This document shows positions 1 to 6,618 of a stretch of DNA of 9,112 nt, piece after piece. Below the pieces are notes generated by a model. That model saw only the letters and a program-made list of their open reading frames with translations. It was not told where the DNA came from and ran no database searches. This stretch comes from Bordetella parapertussis (lineage in GTDB: Bacteria; Pseudomonadota; Gammaproteobacteria; Burkholderiales; Burkholderiaceae_B). Every line of letters starts with the position of its first letter. Position 1 is the stretch's first letter. The stretch is from the NCBI GenBank assembly GCA_945911685.1, contig CAMEAW010000113.1, positions 1 through 9,112 of the forward strand, read 5' to 3'. Made by a program: the position numbers and the translations under genes.

Positions 1-392
1 GCTTCGCGCTCAAACCAGTTGACACTTGGCCATACATTGACCAAAGAATTAAGCAACGGAAACTCGCCGTTAACGGCATAGGTGCGGATACGCAAGCGCC
101 AGTTGTGCGTGAGCGACATCAAATGCGCCACCACCGCAAAACGCCCAGCAGGCGCCAACGCGGACTTAGGGGCTTGCCCAATGCGCCCTGCACCATAGGT
201 GAGGTAGTCAACGCCACACAAATCGACGCACATCTCAAAACGCAAAGAAGGCTCGTCACGCAAACGCAAACAGGTGGCTTCCCACTGATCGTCTGCAATT
301 TCAAGCGTGATTTCGTCGGTAGACAAGGTGAGTTGAGCCTGCTCACCGAGCAGTGTCACCAATTGTTGCTGCAGGTTTTCTAGCCTGGACAT
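1..392 (-). CDS. nuoC: NADH-quinone oxidoreductase subunit C, 5' part only
   Basis: This is the N-terminal 130 codons of the 30-kDa subunit of respiratory complex I, a peripheral-arm protein at the cytoplasmic face of the inner membrane that helps carry electrons from NADH towards quinone. The frame opens at an ATG at 390-392 (MSRLENLQQQ) and is open to the left edge. Family signatures seen are CVDLCGVDYLTYG (residues 55-67), FAVVAHLMSLTHNWRLRIR (85-103) and VWPSVNWFERE at the truncated end, which precedes the conserved GI-F-GH region that should lie outside. Family members usually have FAVVYHLLS, so the Ala for Tyr here is a small deviation. The start lies 57 nt after the nuoB stop, consistent with one nuoABC transcript. 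The ribosome-binding site is weak (AGG about 10 nt upstream). The identity is clear; only the C-terminal part is missing. Confidence 0.93.
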   Translation of the reverse strand, partial: MSRLENLQQQLVTLLGEQAQLTLSTDEITLEIADDQWEATCLRLRDEPSLRFEMCVDLCGVDYLTYGAGRIGQAPKSALAPAGRFAVVAHLMSLTHNWRLRIRTYAVNGEFPLLNSLVNVWPSVNWFERE

Positions 393-449
393 GTGTTTTT
401 AAGCCTGATTAAACCGATACACCAACGTAAGCGAGTGCATCAGTTTGAT

Positions 450-926
450 TTAACGAGCGATGGTATTGGTTTGACGAATTTTGTTTTGCATTTGCAACAG
501 GCCATACACCAAGGCCTCGGCAGTTGGGGGGCAACCCGGCACGTAGACATCAACCGGCACAATGCGATCACAGCCGCGCACCACAGAATATGAGTAGTGG
601 TAGTAGCCGCCACCATTGGCACAGGAACCCATCGATACCACCCAGCGCGGCTCGGGCATTTGGTCGTAGACCTTACGCAGTGCCGGCGCCATTTTATTGC
701 AGAGCGTGCCAGCCACAATCATCAGATCAGACTGACGTGGGCTAGGGCGAAAAATAATACCAAACTGGTCAAGGTCGTAACGCGCGGCACCTGCGTGCAT
801 CATTTCGACCGCACAGCAAGCCAAGCCAAACGTCATGGGCCACATTGAACCTGTTTTTGCCCAGTTGATAAATTTGTCAGCGCTGGTGGTGACAAAACCT
901 TGCTTCAGAATGCCGTCAATTGCCAT
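450..926 (-). CDS. nuoB: NADH-quinone oxidoreductase subunit B (N2 cluster subunit)
   Basis: This 158-residue protein is the complex I subunit (PSST/NDUFS7 family) that holds the terminal 4Fe-4S cluster N2 and passes electrons to quinone where the peripheral and membrane arms meet. The tandem cysteines C37-C38 in [12 protein letters not shown]102 in [12 protein letters not shown] and C132 in [12 protein letters not shown] are the four expected cluster ligands, and all are present. [19 protein letters not shown] and [10 protein letters not shown] are further family blocks. The length is normal and there is no membrane segment, as expected. It sits 30 nt after nuoA and 57 nt before nuoC on the same strand, so it is read as part of the nuo operon. 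The ATG at 924-926 gives the conserved N-terminus [22 protein letters not shown]. No strong Shine-Dalgarno sequence is visible, so translational coupling to nuoA is plausible (inference). Confidence 0.98.
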   Translation of the reverse strand: MAIDGILKQGFVTTSADKFINWAKTGSMWPMTFGLACCAVEMMHAGAARYDLDQFGIIFRPSPRQSDLMIVAGTLCNKMAPALRKVYDQMPEPRWVVSMGSCANGGGYYHYSYSVVRGCDRIVPVDVYVPGCPPTAEALVYGLLQMQNKIRQTNTIAR

Positions 927-956
927 GTGTTTATTCGCCGCATTGATTGTTGGGAT

Positions 957-1316
957 TTATTCCCAGTCAAGCGCGCCTTTTTTCCACTCGTAGATGAAAC
1001 CAACAGTCAAGATCGTTAAAAAGATCATGACCGTCACGAAGCCAACCATTCCGACGGCGCCATTTGCAATCGCCCACGGAAACAAAAATGCGATCTCTAA
1101 ATCGAACAGGATGAACAAAATCGCTACAAGGTAGTAGCGCACGTCAAATTTCATGCGAGAATCACCAAAAGCTTCGAAGCCGCACTCGTAGGGCGAAAGC
1201 TTTTGCGCATCGGGGCGATTTGGGCCGATCAAAGAACCCGCCGCAATCAGGGCGAAGCCAATCAGGCTACCCACCACGATGAAGAGTAAAACTGGAAAAT
1301 ATTGTTGCAGATTCAT
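957..1316 (-). CDS. nuoA: NADH-quinone oxidoreductase subunit A
   Basis: This 119-residue inner-membrane subunit of complex I (ND3 family) lies near the quinone-access region of the membrane arm. Three hydrophobic helices are visible, at roughly residues 7-30, 60-82 and 87-110. The loop after helix 1 holds the family signature [24 protein letters not shown], including the Cys whose accessibility reports active/deactive transitions in mitochondrial ND3. The next block, [20 protein letters not shown], carries the conserved acidic residues of the second helix. The length matches bacterial homologues. It is the first gene of the nuo operon here: it has its own candidate promoter, and the upstream porin ends in an intrinsic terminator. 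The ATG at 1314-1316 ([12 protein letters not shown]) is the natural family start. Confidence 0.98.
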   Translation of the reverse strand: MNLQQYFPVLLFIVVGSLIGFALIAAGSLIGPNRPDAQKLSPYECGFEAFGDSRMKFDVRYYLVAILFILFDLEIAFLFPWAIANGAVGMVGFVTVMIFLTILTVGFIYEWKKGALDWE

Positions 1317-1347
1317 CTAGACATCTCGGCTTTACAAAAACTCTAGA

Positions 1348-1376
1348 AGTATACACCGCGCTTAGGGTTTTTACCC
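1348..1376 (-). promoter_or_regulatory. Candidate nuoA promoter overlapping a GGGT/ACCC dyad
   Basis: On the minus strand a good -10 hexamer, TATACT (1348-1353), is preceded directly by TG. A transcript from it would start about 25 nt before the nuoA ATG. The -35 position has no TTGACA-like sequence. It is occupied instead by the dyad GGGT-N4-ACCC (1365-1376), the place where an activator or repressor would sit. The location between the porin terminator and nuoA supports promoter function. The exact regulator cannot be named from sequence. Confidence 0.45.
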
Positions 1377-1395
1377 GAAAGCACTAGGAGAAATG

Positions 1396-1427
1396 AAAAA
1401 CGGGCCACTCAAAGAGCGGCCCGTTTT
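1396..1427 (-). terminator. Intrinsic terminator of the porin gene
   Basis: Read on the minus strand, AAAACGGGCC-GCTC-TTT-GAGT-GGCCCGTTTTT forms a 14-bp stem, counting a G-U pair, with a tight 3-nt loop. The 3' arm runs into a T tract. It starts 53 bp downstream of the porin stop and ends before the nuoA promoter, so it separates the porin transcript from nuo. The stem is nearly as good on the plus strand, but no plus-strand gene ends here. Confidence 0.9.
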
Positions 1428-1480
1428 AACTCGGTACATCACCAAGCTAACCGAAGCTAGCTTGCACTCTAAGCGGTTGC

Positions 1481-2659
1481 TTAGAACATGTGACGCAGAC
1501 CAACAGTACCAGTGTTGCCTGACAAACCGGCGATACCCTGGAAGTTGTTGACGTATGTGTAGATTGCGTAGACGTTGGTGCGCTTGGTAAATTCGTGCGA
1601 GTAACCAAGACCCCATGTCATCTGAGTAGCACCACCAACATCGGCAACTACACCAATGTGTGACTGACCCTGATAGGCAACACCCAAACGACCGCTTGCA
1701 CCAATCGGAGCTGTTGCGTTGATGTTCCAGGCGTTTGTACCAGCGCCGTCAGCAAACACGATACCACCGCCGCTGAACGGATTAGTGATGTCGGTTGACA
1801 CTGCTGTCGTTGATTGACCTTGAATCAGACCGCCACGAACTTGGTTGTATGCAACACCAACTTTGACAACTTTAGCGTCATAGGCACCAGCAACGATCCA
1901 AGAAGTCACGCCACCACCGTTTTGACCGGAGAGTGTGTTGCTAGCTGGAGTGAATTTGTCATACACAGCGGTGACATAAATGCCGCCGTTTGTGTAGCTG
2001 ACAGCACCTGCGATGTTGCGCATGTTGTTGCCAGTGTCAAACGAGCTGCCTTGTGATGCGTCGGCAGAAGATCCACCGGTCAATGCTTGCTTGCCTGTTG
2101 TCAAACCAGTATTAAACGAGTACTGGGCACCAACCTTGAAGCCTGACAGGCTAGGTGATTGATACATCAACATGTTGCTTTGACGAACAGCAGTGATGCC
2201 CATTACGCCAGAAATGTTGATGATTGGAGCGTTTACGCCGAAGGCGCCGTCGATAGGACCACCGGCAAATTTAAATGCCAAGTTCAGTTGACGACCGATA
2301 TCAACTTGACCCCAAGAGTTATTGCGCAAACCGATAATCGCAGCACGTTGCCATGTGCCTAATCCGCCATCTGTACCGTTGTTGACGTTAACCTGACCTT
2401 CCAAGTTCCAGACAGCTTGGTTACCTGAACCCAAGTCCTCAACACCTTTCACGCCGAAACGTGAAGTTGACTGAGTACCTGACACAACAGCGATGCTGCT
2501 GGTCGAAACGTCAACTTTGCTGAATGGACCGTTTGACAGGTTCCAGTTTTGGTAGCGAACGCCACCGTCTAACACACCGTACAAGGTGACTGATGATTGA
2601 GCCGATGCGGCACCAGCAAAGCCGGCTAACAGGGCGGCAGCGAGCAGAGTCTTTTTCAT
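1481..2659 (-). CDS. Outer-membrane porin, Gram-negative porin type 4 (beta-barrel)
   Basis: This 392-residue general-diffusion porin of the betaproteobacterial type forms a trimeric 16-strand barrel in the outer membrane for small solutes. Residues 1-20 form a textbook Sec signal peptide (MKKTLLAAALLAGFAGAASA) with cleavage expected before Q21. The mature protein opens with SSVTLYGVLDGGVRYQ, followed by STSRFGVKGVEDLGSGNQAVWNLE and WGQVDIGRQLNLAFK, which are characteristic early strands. It ends in GTVGLRHMF, whose terminal Phe is the usual BAM recognition residue. The region around residues 190-300 is rich in Gly/Ser/Asn/Thr, as external loops are. The start is supported by GGAG (2669-2672) 9 nt upstream. 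It is monocistronic: a long leader region lies upstream and a strong terminator downstream. Substrate preference cannot be read from the sequence, so no specific gene name is given. Confidence 0.95.
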   Translation of the reverse strand: MKKTLLAAALLAGFAGAASAQSSVTLYGVLDGGVRYQNWNLSNGPFSKVDVSTSSIAVVSGTQSTSRFGVKGVEDLGSGNQAVWNLEGQVNVNNGTDGGLGTWQRAAIIGLRNNSWGQVDIGRQLNLAFKFAGGPIDGAFGVNAPIINISGVMGITAVRQSNMLMYQSPSLSGFKVGAQYSFNTGLTTGKQALTGGSSADASQGSSFDTGNNMRNIAGAVSYTNGGIYVTAVYDKFTPASNTLSGQNGGGVTSWIVAGAYDAKVVKVGVAYNQVRGGLIQGQSTTAVSTDITNPFSGGGIVFADGAGTNAWNINATAPIGASGRLGVAYQGQSHIGVVADVGGATQMTWGLGYSHEFTKRTNVYAIYTYVNNFQGIAGLSGNTGTVGLRHMF

Positions 2660-2811
2660 TTAAGAAATCTCCGTAAATTTGAGTGACAAGAGCAACAAAC
2701 GGATGTTTTGTTCGCTGCCCCCCTAACTCCGCTAAGGGAAGTTGACGCTATTGCATCAAAAAACCGGGGCTGTGGCTATGATTCTCGACATAAACCTGCC
2801 ACAAGGGGGGT

Positions 2812-2841
2812 GTTTTGTTGGCTTGGTGCAACGTTTTGTTG
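2812..2841. repeat. Direct repeat GTTTTGTTG, two copies 21 bp apart
   Basis: GTTTTGTTG occurs at 2812-2820 and again at 2833-2841. Start-to-start spacing is 21 bp, which is two helical turns, so both copies face the same side of the DNA. A partial third copy, GTTTTGTT, lies at 2705-2712, closer to the porin start. This is the pattern of a dimer-of-sites operator, but T-rich words are easily found by chance in an AT-rich promoter region. Confidence 0.35.
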
Positions 2842-2860
2842 TTTTTGACCCGAATAGAAT

Positions 2861-2872
2861 AGGGTTTACCCT
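2861..2872. promoter_or_regulatory. Dyad AGGGT-TT-ACCCT in the porin upstream region
   Basis: AGGGTTTACCCT is a perfect 5-2-5 inverted repeat about 200 bp before the porin ATG and 166 bp before the thioesterase ATG. A related dyad, GGGT-N4-ACCC, overlaps the -35 position of the nuoA promoter (1365-1376). The half-sites match but the spacers differ by two bases. It could be an operator for either divergent gene, and the regulator is unknown. Confidence 0.35.
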
Positions 2873-3000
2873 TATTTTTATAAAACCCCAAAAAATTTTG
2901 AAATTGCCGTTTTAATTGCGTGGCACTCCCTCCACCCTCACCTCATCATTCCATCACCCGCTCTCAGGCTACAGTGCTATTGCAGCCCCACTCCATGAAT

Positions 3001-3019
3001 CGGTCGACCCGGCCGACCG
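3001..3019 (+). other. Small inverted repeat just before the thioesterase start
   Basis: CGGTCG (3001-3006) and CGACCG (3014-3019) flank a 7-nt spacer, and the first arm also lies within the palindrome GGTCGACC (3002-3009). The repeat ends 18 nt before the ATG at 3038. It could be a hairpin in the 5' leader or a protein site. No T tract follows, so it is not an intrinsic terminator. Confidence 0.3.
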
Positions 3020-3037
3020 GACACAGAGACCAGACGA

Positions 3038-3469
3038 ATGACCGCCAACACAACAACCACGCCTCGCATCAGGCTAGATGAATTTTTGTTGCTCCTTGAT
3101 ACCCATCACCCCTTTGCAAAAGTGCTCGGTATCCAGATTTTAGAGATTGGACACGGCACGGCCACCCTATCTTTACCCCCTAACCCGAGCTTTCAGCGCT
3201 TAGGCGGCATCGTGGCTGGCCCTATGCTCATGGGTTTGGCGGATTTGGCCATGTACGCAGCGGTGGTTGGGGCTACTGGCAACGCCGAGGCTGTCACCGC
3301 AAGCCTGACCATCAACTTTTTACGCAAAAGCCCGCCAGGCACGATTTATGCCTACGCACGCGTACTCAAAACGGGTCGCTTGTGCGCGGGCGATGTCACC
3401 TTGACTGGCGATGGAAGCCCTGAACCGCTGGCTCATAGCGTCAGCACCTGGTCATTGCCAAAGGCATGA
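3038..3469 (+). CDS. PaaI-like hotdog-fold acyl-CoA thioesterase
   Basis: This 143-residue cytoplasmic protein fits the single hotdog domain of PaaI/YdiI-type thioesterases, which hydrolyse acyl-CoA or aryl-CoA thioesters as dimers or tetramers. The core block is NPSFQRLGGIVAGPMLMGLADLAMYAAV (residues 49-76), where D69 is at the position of the acidic catalytic residue on the central helix. The usual H-G-G at the helix start is replaced by V-A-G-P (59-62), a known variant position in the family. TASLTINFLRKSPPGTIYAYARVLKTGRLCAGDVTL (87-122) is the strand pair typical of these enzymes. The ATG at 3038 is the first in frame and gives a family-like length, although no strong Shine-Dalgarno sequence precedes it. 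The Bug gene follows 208 bp later on the same strand, so cotranscription is possible. The substrate cannot be predicted. Confidence 0.85.
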   Translation: MTANTTTTPRIRLDEFLLLLDTHHPFAKVLGIQILEIGHGTATLSLPPNPSFQRLGGIVAGPMLMGLADLAMYAAVVGATGNAEAVTASLTINFLRKSPPGTIYAYARVLKTGRLCAGDVTLTGDGSPEPLAHSVSTWSLPKA

Positions 3470-3512
3470 GCCAGATTGTCATGATTGTCCGACGGCAGGT
3501 CCATTTTGGGCT

Positions 3513-3665
3513 CGCGCCGACAGTGACAAGCAGTTTTATATGGGGCGCGTACTGACAAAAGGCTTGGCTCTTCTTGACACAGGGCAGCAACTGATTGACA
3601 AAGTCACCGCATGCGCTGAAGATAAAGGCTGTCGCCGCACTTTCTTGTCTACCGTCCCTTTCTGA
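3513..3665 (+). other. Unassigned coding-like segment between thioesterase and Bug genes
   Basis: Between the thioesterase stop and the Bug start there is a frame open from before 3513 to a TGA at 3663-3665. Its codon choice is mixed and gene-like (GAC, CAG, GGC, CTG, CGC). The last part starts at an ATG (3540) and would read MGRVLTKGLALLDTGQQLID and on to a C-terminus TFLSTVPF, about 41 residues. There is no ribosome-binding site before that ATG, and I do not recognise the peptide. It may be the tail of a decayed gene, a small protein, or a chance open frame. It is listed because it fills most of the gap and is not a shadow of a confirmed gene. Confidence 0.2.
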
Positions 3666-3677
3666 ACAGAGCCTCCC

Positions 3678-4691
3678 ATGCACACCACGCACCTTAGTTG
3701 CCTGACCTCTTCCCGCTTGAGCCATACGCTCGCCGTTGCTGCACTTGGGCTGTGCTTGTTTGGCTCGCCTGCGCAAGCCGCAGACCCTGCCGACGGCTTT
3801 CCTAATCGTGCCATCAACATTACGGTGACGTTTCCACCTGGCGGGGGCACTGACATTTTGGCTCGCCTAATTGGCAACGCTTTGGCTGAAACCCTTGGGC
3901 ACTCAGCTGTTGTTGAAAACAAACCCGGCGCAAGTGGCAACGTGGGTTCAAAGTATGTGGCCGAGCGCGCGCCTGACGGCTACTCGCTTCTGATGGTTAA
4001 CAGCTCGTTTGCAATCAACCCAGCGGTGTTTGCAACGATGCCGTTTGATCCCAAAAAAGATTTCGCACCGATTATCAATGTTGCGTTCATCCCCTCTGTG
4101 CTGGTGGTGCCCGCAAACTCACCCTATAAAAACTTAGCTGAGTTGCTGACCGCAGCCAAGCCAGCAAAAAATGATGTGTCATATGGATCGTGTGGCAACG
4201 GCACACCGCAACACTTGGCCGGCGAGTCTCTCAATATCGAGGCAAAAACCAACATCACCCACATTCCTTATGGCGGGTGCGGCCCAGCACTGAAAGATGT
4301 CGTGGGCGGTCAAATCCCCTTGGCGATCATCACCGCTTCAAGCGCCATGAGCCTGATCAAAGGCGGCAAGTTGCGCGCGCTAGCGGTGACCTCGGCCGCG
4401 CGTTTTGGTCAGCTGCCTGATGTGCCGACAGTTGCTGAACAAGGCTATAAGGGATATGAACTGAGCCAGTGGCACGGCTTGCTTGCTCCAGCCAATACGC
4501 CGGCAGCCGTCCAACAAAAGCTTTATGAAGGTATCAACAAGGCGCTACAGTCGCCTGCCGTGAGAGACAAGCTTGAAAGCTTGGGCTACACCCGCGCCAA
4601 TGACGGGCCCGCAGCCTTCAAAAAGATTATTGACGGTGATATTGATAAGTTCGTGAAGCTGGCAAAAGAGATCAAGCTTAAGGTTGATTGA
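3678..4691 (+). CDS. Bug-family (TctC-like) periplasmic solute-binding protein
   Basis: This 337-residue extracytoplasmic receptor belongs to the tripartite tricarboxylate transporter (TTT) type. Residues 1-34 look like a Sec signal peptide: basic and polar start, hydrophobic stretch at about 17-29, and PAQA before A35. The mature domain shows the family blocks INITVTFPPGGGTDILARLIG (46-66), VVENKPGASGNVG (78-90), APDGYSLLMVNSSFAINPAVF (98-118), FAPIINVAFIPSVLVVPANSP (129-149), SYGSCGNGTPQHLAGE (168-183) and IPYGGCGPALKDVVGGQI (196-213). Family members bind small carboxylates or amides between two lobes. No tctA or tctB membrane gene is nearby, which is normal for the many orphan Bug receptors of Burkholderiales. 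C172 and C201 fall in the two loops that normally contact ligand. The ligand is unknown. The ATG at 3678 gives a complete signal peptide, although the ribosome-binding site is weak. Confidence 0.95.
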   Translation: MHTTHLSCLTSSRLSHTLAVAALGLCLFGSPAQAADPADGFPNRAINITVTFPPGGGTDILARLIGNALAETLGHSAVVENKPGASGNVGSKYVAERAPDGYSLLMVNSSFAINPAVFATMPFDPKKDFAPIINVAFIPSVLVVPANSPYKNLAELLTAAKPAKNDVSYGSCGNGTPQHLAGESLNIEAKTNITHIPYGGCGPALKDVVGGQIPLAIITASSAMSLIKGGKLRALAVTSAARFGQLPDVPTVAEQGYKGYELSQWHGLLAPANTPAAVQQKLYEGINKALQSPAVRDKLESLGYTRANDGPAAFKKIIDGDIDKFVKLAKEIKLKVD

Positions 4692-4719
4692 ACGACCCCT
4701 GTTTGGCCAGCGACCACAA

Positions 4720-4738
4720 GCAGCCTAACAAAGGCTGC
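4720..4738. other. Stem-loop in the convergent Bug/aminotransferase gap
   Basis: GCAGCC (4720-4725) pairs with GGCTGC (4733-4738) across a 7-nt loop, 28 nt after the Bug stop and 58 nt after the aminotransferase stop as each is transcribed. It is at the right place to mark the end of both convergent transcripts. No T tract follows on either strand, so it is not a standard intrinsic terminator. Confidence 0.3.
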
Positions 4739-4760
4739 GAAGGCGCCAGTTTAGCGAGCA

Positions 4761-4774
4761 AGCGCGCATGCGCT
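4761..4774. other. Short palindrome in the convergent gap
   Basis: AGCGC-GCAT-GCGCT (4761-4774) is a perfect inverted repeat with a 4-nt centre, lying 22 bp beyond the aminotransferase stop. Like the neighbouring stem-loop at 4720-4738, it lacks a T tract. It may help 3'-end stability or termination of the minus-strand transcript. Confidence 0.25.
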
Positions 4775-4796
4775 ACGTGAACGCAGTTAAGCAGGC

Positions 4797-5999
4797 TTAG
4801 GTAAGCTGTTCGCAGGCACGCCTCAGACGTGTGCAGCCCTCATTGAGTACCGCAATCGAGGTTGCAAAAGAAAAGCGGAAAAAAGGCGTTGAGCCATACG
4901 CCGCACCGTGCACCCCTGCTAATTTTTCTGAATCAAGCAGATACAACACAAAATCCTCATCGGTCTTGAGCACCTGCCCTGAGGGCGTTGTTTTGCCTAT
5001 GATCCCCGCGCAAGACGGAAACACATAGAACGCACCTTCGGGTAAGTGGCACGTAATACCGGGGATGGCATTGAGCTGCGCCACCACCGCATCGCGCCTG
5101 TCTTGAAATATTTTAGTGCGCTCGGCAATAAAACCCTGCGGCCCCGTCAACGCTTCAAGCGCGGCAGCCTGCCCGATCGATGAAGGATTTGAGGTGCTTT
5201 GAGACTGTAGTTTTGTCATCGCTTTAATTAACTCAAGCGGGCCCACGCAATAACCAATGCGCCAACCTGTCATCGCATAAGCTTTTGACACCCCATTGAC
5301 GGTTAAGGTGCGCTCTTTCAGCTCGGGCGCCACCTGCGCCATCGTACAAAACTCTCTGCCGTCAAAAAGAACGTGTTCGTAAATATCATCTGACAACACC
5401 CAGACCTGCGGGTGCCGCACTAAGACGTCCGCTAAGGCACGTAACTCTTGACGCGAATACACCGCACCACTGGGGTTATTGGGCGCATTCAAAATCAACC
5501 AGCGTGTGCGTGGCGTGATGGCTTTTTCAAGATCTTCGGGCTGTAACTTAAAGCCTTTTTCTGGCGGACACGTCACGGGCACCGGCGTGCCCCCCGCTAA
5601 CAGCACGATATCGGGATACGAGACATAAAACGGCGCGGGCACAATGACCTCAACACCCTTTTGTACCGTCGCCATCAACGCATTAAAAATCACTTGTTTG
5701 CCACCGGTACCCACAATCACTTCGGCGGTTGAGTACTCAAGCTGATTTTCACGCTTAAATTTATCGCGTACTGCGGCCTTCAGTTCAGGCGTACCCCCAA
5801 TGTCGGTGTACTTGGTTTTTGAAGCAGCCATCGCACGCGCGACGGCTTCGATCACATTAGGCGGCGTATCAAAATCGGGCTCGCCCGCGGTAAGGCCCAC
5901 CACATCATGGCCAGCGGCCTTCAACGCGCGTGAGCGTTGCGTTGCCATCGAACTGGGGGAGGGTTTGATACGATTCATGCGGTCGGCGATAAAGGACAT
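4797..5999 (-). CDS. PLP-dependent class I aminotransferase (aspartate aminotransferase-like)
   Basis: This 400-residue fold-type I pyridoxal-phosphate enzyme resembles the aspartate/aromatic aminotransferases that move an amino group between an amino acid and a 2-oxo acid in the cytoplasm. The start block MNRIKPSPSSMATQRSRALK and GLTAGEPDFDTPPNVIEA (residues 35-52) are typical. The cofactor and catalytic residues are present: N175 in NAPNNPSGAVY, D204 in VLSDDIYEH, the Schiff-base lysine K239 in NGVSKAYAMTGWRIGY, R247 in the same block, and R375 in FFRFSFATS for the substrate carboxylate. The frame extends upstream to an ATG at 6050, but the ATG at 5997-5999 is preferred. It has AAGGTG 7 nt upstream and gives the conserved N-terminus MSFIADRMNRIKPS. 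The gene follows usp on the same strand after 113 bp and may be read from the same transcript. Amino-donor specificity is not resolvable. Confidence 0.94.
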   Translation of the reverse strand: MSFIADRMNRIKPSPSSMATQRSRALKAAGHDVVGLTAGEPDFDTPPNVIEAVARAMAASKTKYTDIGGTPELKAAVRDKFKRENQLEYSTAEVIVGTGGKQVIFNALMATVQKGVEVIVPAPFYVSYPDIVLLAGGTPVPVTCPPEKGFKLQPEDLEKAITPRTRWLILNAPNNPSGAVYSRQELRALADVLVRHPQVWVLSDDIYEHVLFDGREFCTMAQVAPELKERTLTVNGVSKAYAMTGWRIGYCVGPLELIKAMTKLQSQSTSNPSSIGQAAALEALTGPQGFIAERTKIFQDRRDAVVAQLNAIPGITCHLPEGAFYVFPSCAGIIGKTTPSGQVLKTDEDFVLYLLDSEKLAGVHGAAYGSTPFFRFSFATSIAVLNEGCTRLRRACEQLT

Positions 6000-6006
6000 G
6001 ATTGGG

Positions 6007-6012
6007 CACCTT
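6007..6012 (-). promoter_or_regulatory. Ribosome-binding site deciding the aminotransferase start
   Basis: On the minus strand AAGGTG (6007-6012) stands 7 nt before the ATG at 5997-5999. The longer in-frame start at 6050 has no comparable site and would add 17 residues not typical of the family. Confidence 0.7.
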
Positions 6013-6112
6013 AAAAATTGCAACACCATGAACTTACCATGCCCGGCCACAAGCCGCGATTAGAGCCTGCACAGGGCCCCAGCACTTGCCAGCCAGGGCC
6101 TTGTGATGCTGC

Positions 6113-6541
6113 TTACTTCACCAAAAGAACAGGCTGCGAAGCGTGCGCTAAAACACGCTGCGCCACCGAGCCTAGTAAAAAGTCAGCAATAGCGCCACGA
6201 CCTTTCGACCCCAACACAATCATGTCGTATTTGCCTTTGTCGGCAAAACTCAAAATTTCGCGCGATACGTTGCCAATTAAAATCGCCATATCGTGCTTGA
6301 TACCTGAAGCGTCTAAAGCCTTCATCGCAGGCTTAAGTTCTTTATCACTCAGTTCGCGCAAATAATCACTCACGGCCGAGCTACCCACAAAGGCTTTGGC
6401 ATGGCGAATCCCAGCGTCGTCGTGCACGCTAATTAAAGTAATAGAGTTGGTCTTTGCTGTACTTTGTTCAATCAACTCAATCGCACGTTTAACAGCGCGC
6501 AAAGCACTTTTTGAACCATCGGTGGCGACTAATAATTTCAT
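6113..6541 (-). CDS. Universal stress protein, single UspA domain, ATP-binding type
   Basis: This 142-residue cytoplasmic protein has one UspA domain, which works as a dimer and supports survival under starvation, oxidative or low-oxygen stress. The N-terminal strand MKLLVATDGSKSALRAVKRA and the C-terminal motif G111-x2-G114-x9-G124-S125 in GSKGRGAIADFLLGSVAQRV match the nucleotide-binding signature, so it belongs to the ATP-binding (UspFG/MJ0577-like) branch rather than the non-binding UspA branch. YDMIVLGSKGRG precedes the loop, and HASQPVLLVK is the usual last strand. The start is supported by CAGGAG (6548-6553) 6 nt upstream. A perfect FNR-type palindrome at 6619-6632 suggests oxygen-dependent control. 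The aminotransferase gene follows after 113 bp on the same strand. Confidence 0.95.
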   Translation of the reverse strand: MKLLVATDGSKSALRAVKRAIELIEQSTAKTNSITLISVHDDAGIRHAKAFVGSSAVSDYLRELSDKELKPAMKALDASGIKHDMAILIGNVSREILSFADKGKYDMIVLGSKGRGAIADFLLGSVAQRVLAHASQPVLLVK

Positions 6542-6618
6542 GATCTGCTCCTGAGGGATAACGAGGCTTCAGTGTAGGAGTCTGCAACGCACAACAGCAG
6601 AATCAAAACTGTGGGAGC

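Larger units (their letters stand above)
2660..3037. promoter_or_regulatory. Divergent intergenic region between porin and thioesterase genes
   Basis: These 378 bp contain no convincing gene. The region should hold the porin promoter (minus) and the promoter for the thioesterase/Bug pair (plus). The middle, about 2811-2900, is markedly AT-rich with T and A runs, as strong promoters often are, but no clean -35/-10 pair with standard spacing was found in either direction. A spaced direct repeat (2812-2841), a GGGT/ACCC dyad (2861-2872) and a small hairpin next to the thioesterase start (3001-3019) are listed separately. Confidence 0.55.

Noticed and set aside
440..926. Further frames on both strands within nuoB (440-718 minus, 524-745 plus, 597-848 plus)
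   Set aside because: They are shadows of nuoB, which has full cluster-ligand and family evidence.
3441..3940. Minus-strand open frames across the thioesterase/Bug junction
   Set aside because: They overlap the well-supported Bug gene in antisense, look like shadow translation, and show no family motif.
4720..4774. Intrinsic terminators for the convergent Bug and aminotransferase genes
   Set aside because: The two stem-loops are real inverted repeats, but neither is followed by a T tract on either strand, so they are listed only as structures.
6000..6050. Longer aminotransferase start at 6050
   Set aside because: It adds 17 residues not typical of the family and has no good ribosome-binding site, whereas the ATG at 5999 has AAGGTG 7 nt upstream.
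6033..6105. Repeated CAGGGCC words in the gap between usp and aminotransferase
   Set aside because: The two copies are direct and short, and they form no good stem and carry no T tract, so neither terminator nor operator can be supported.
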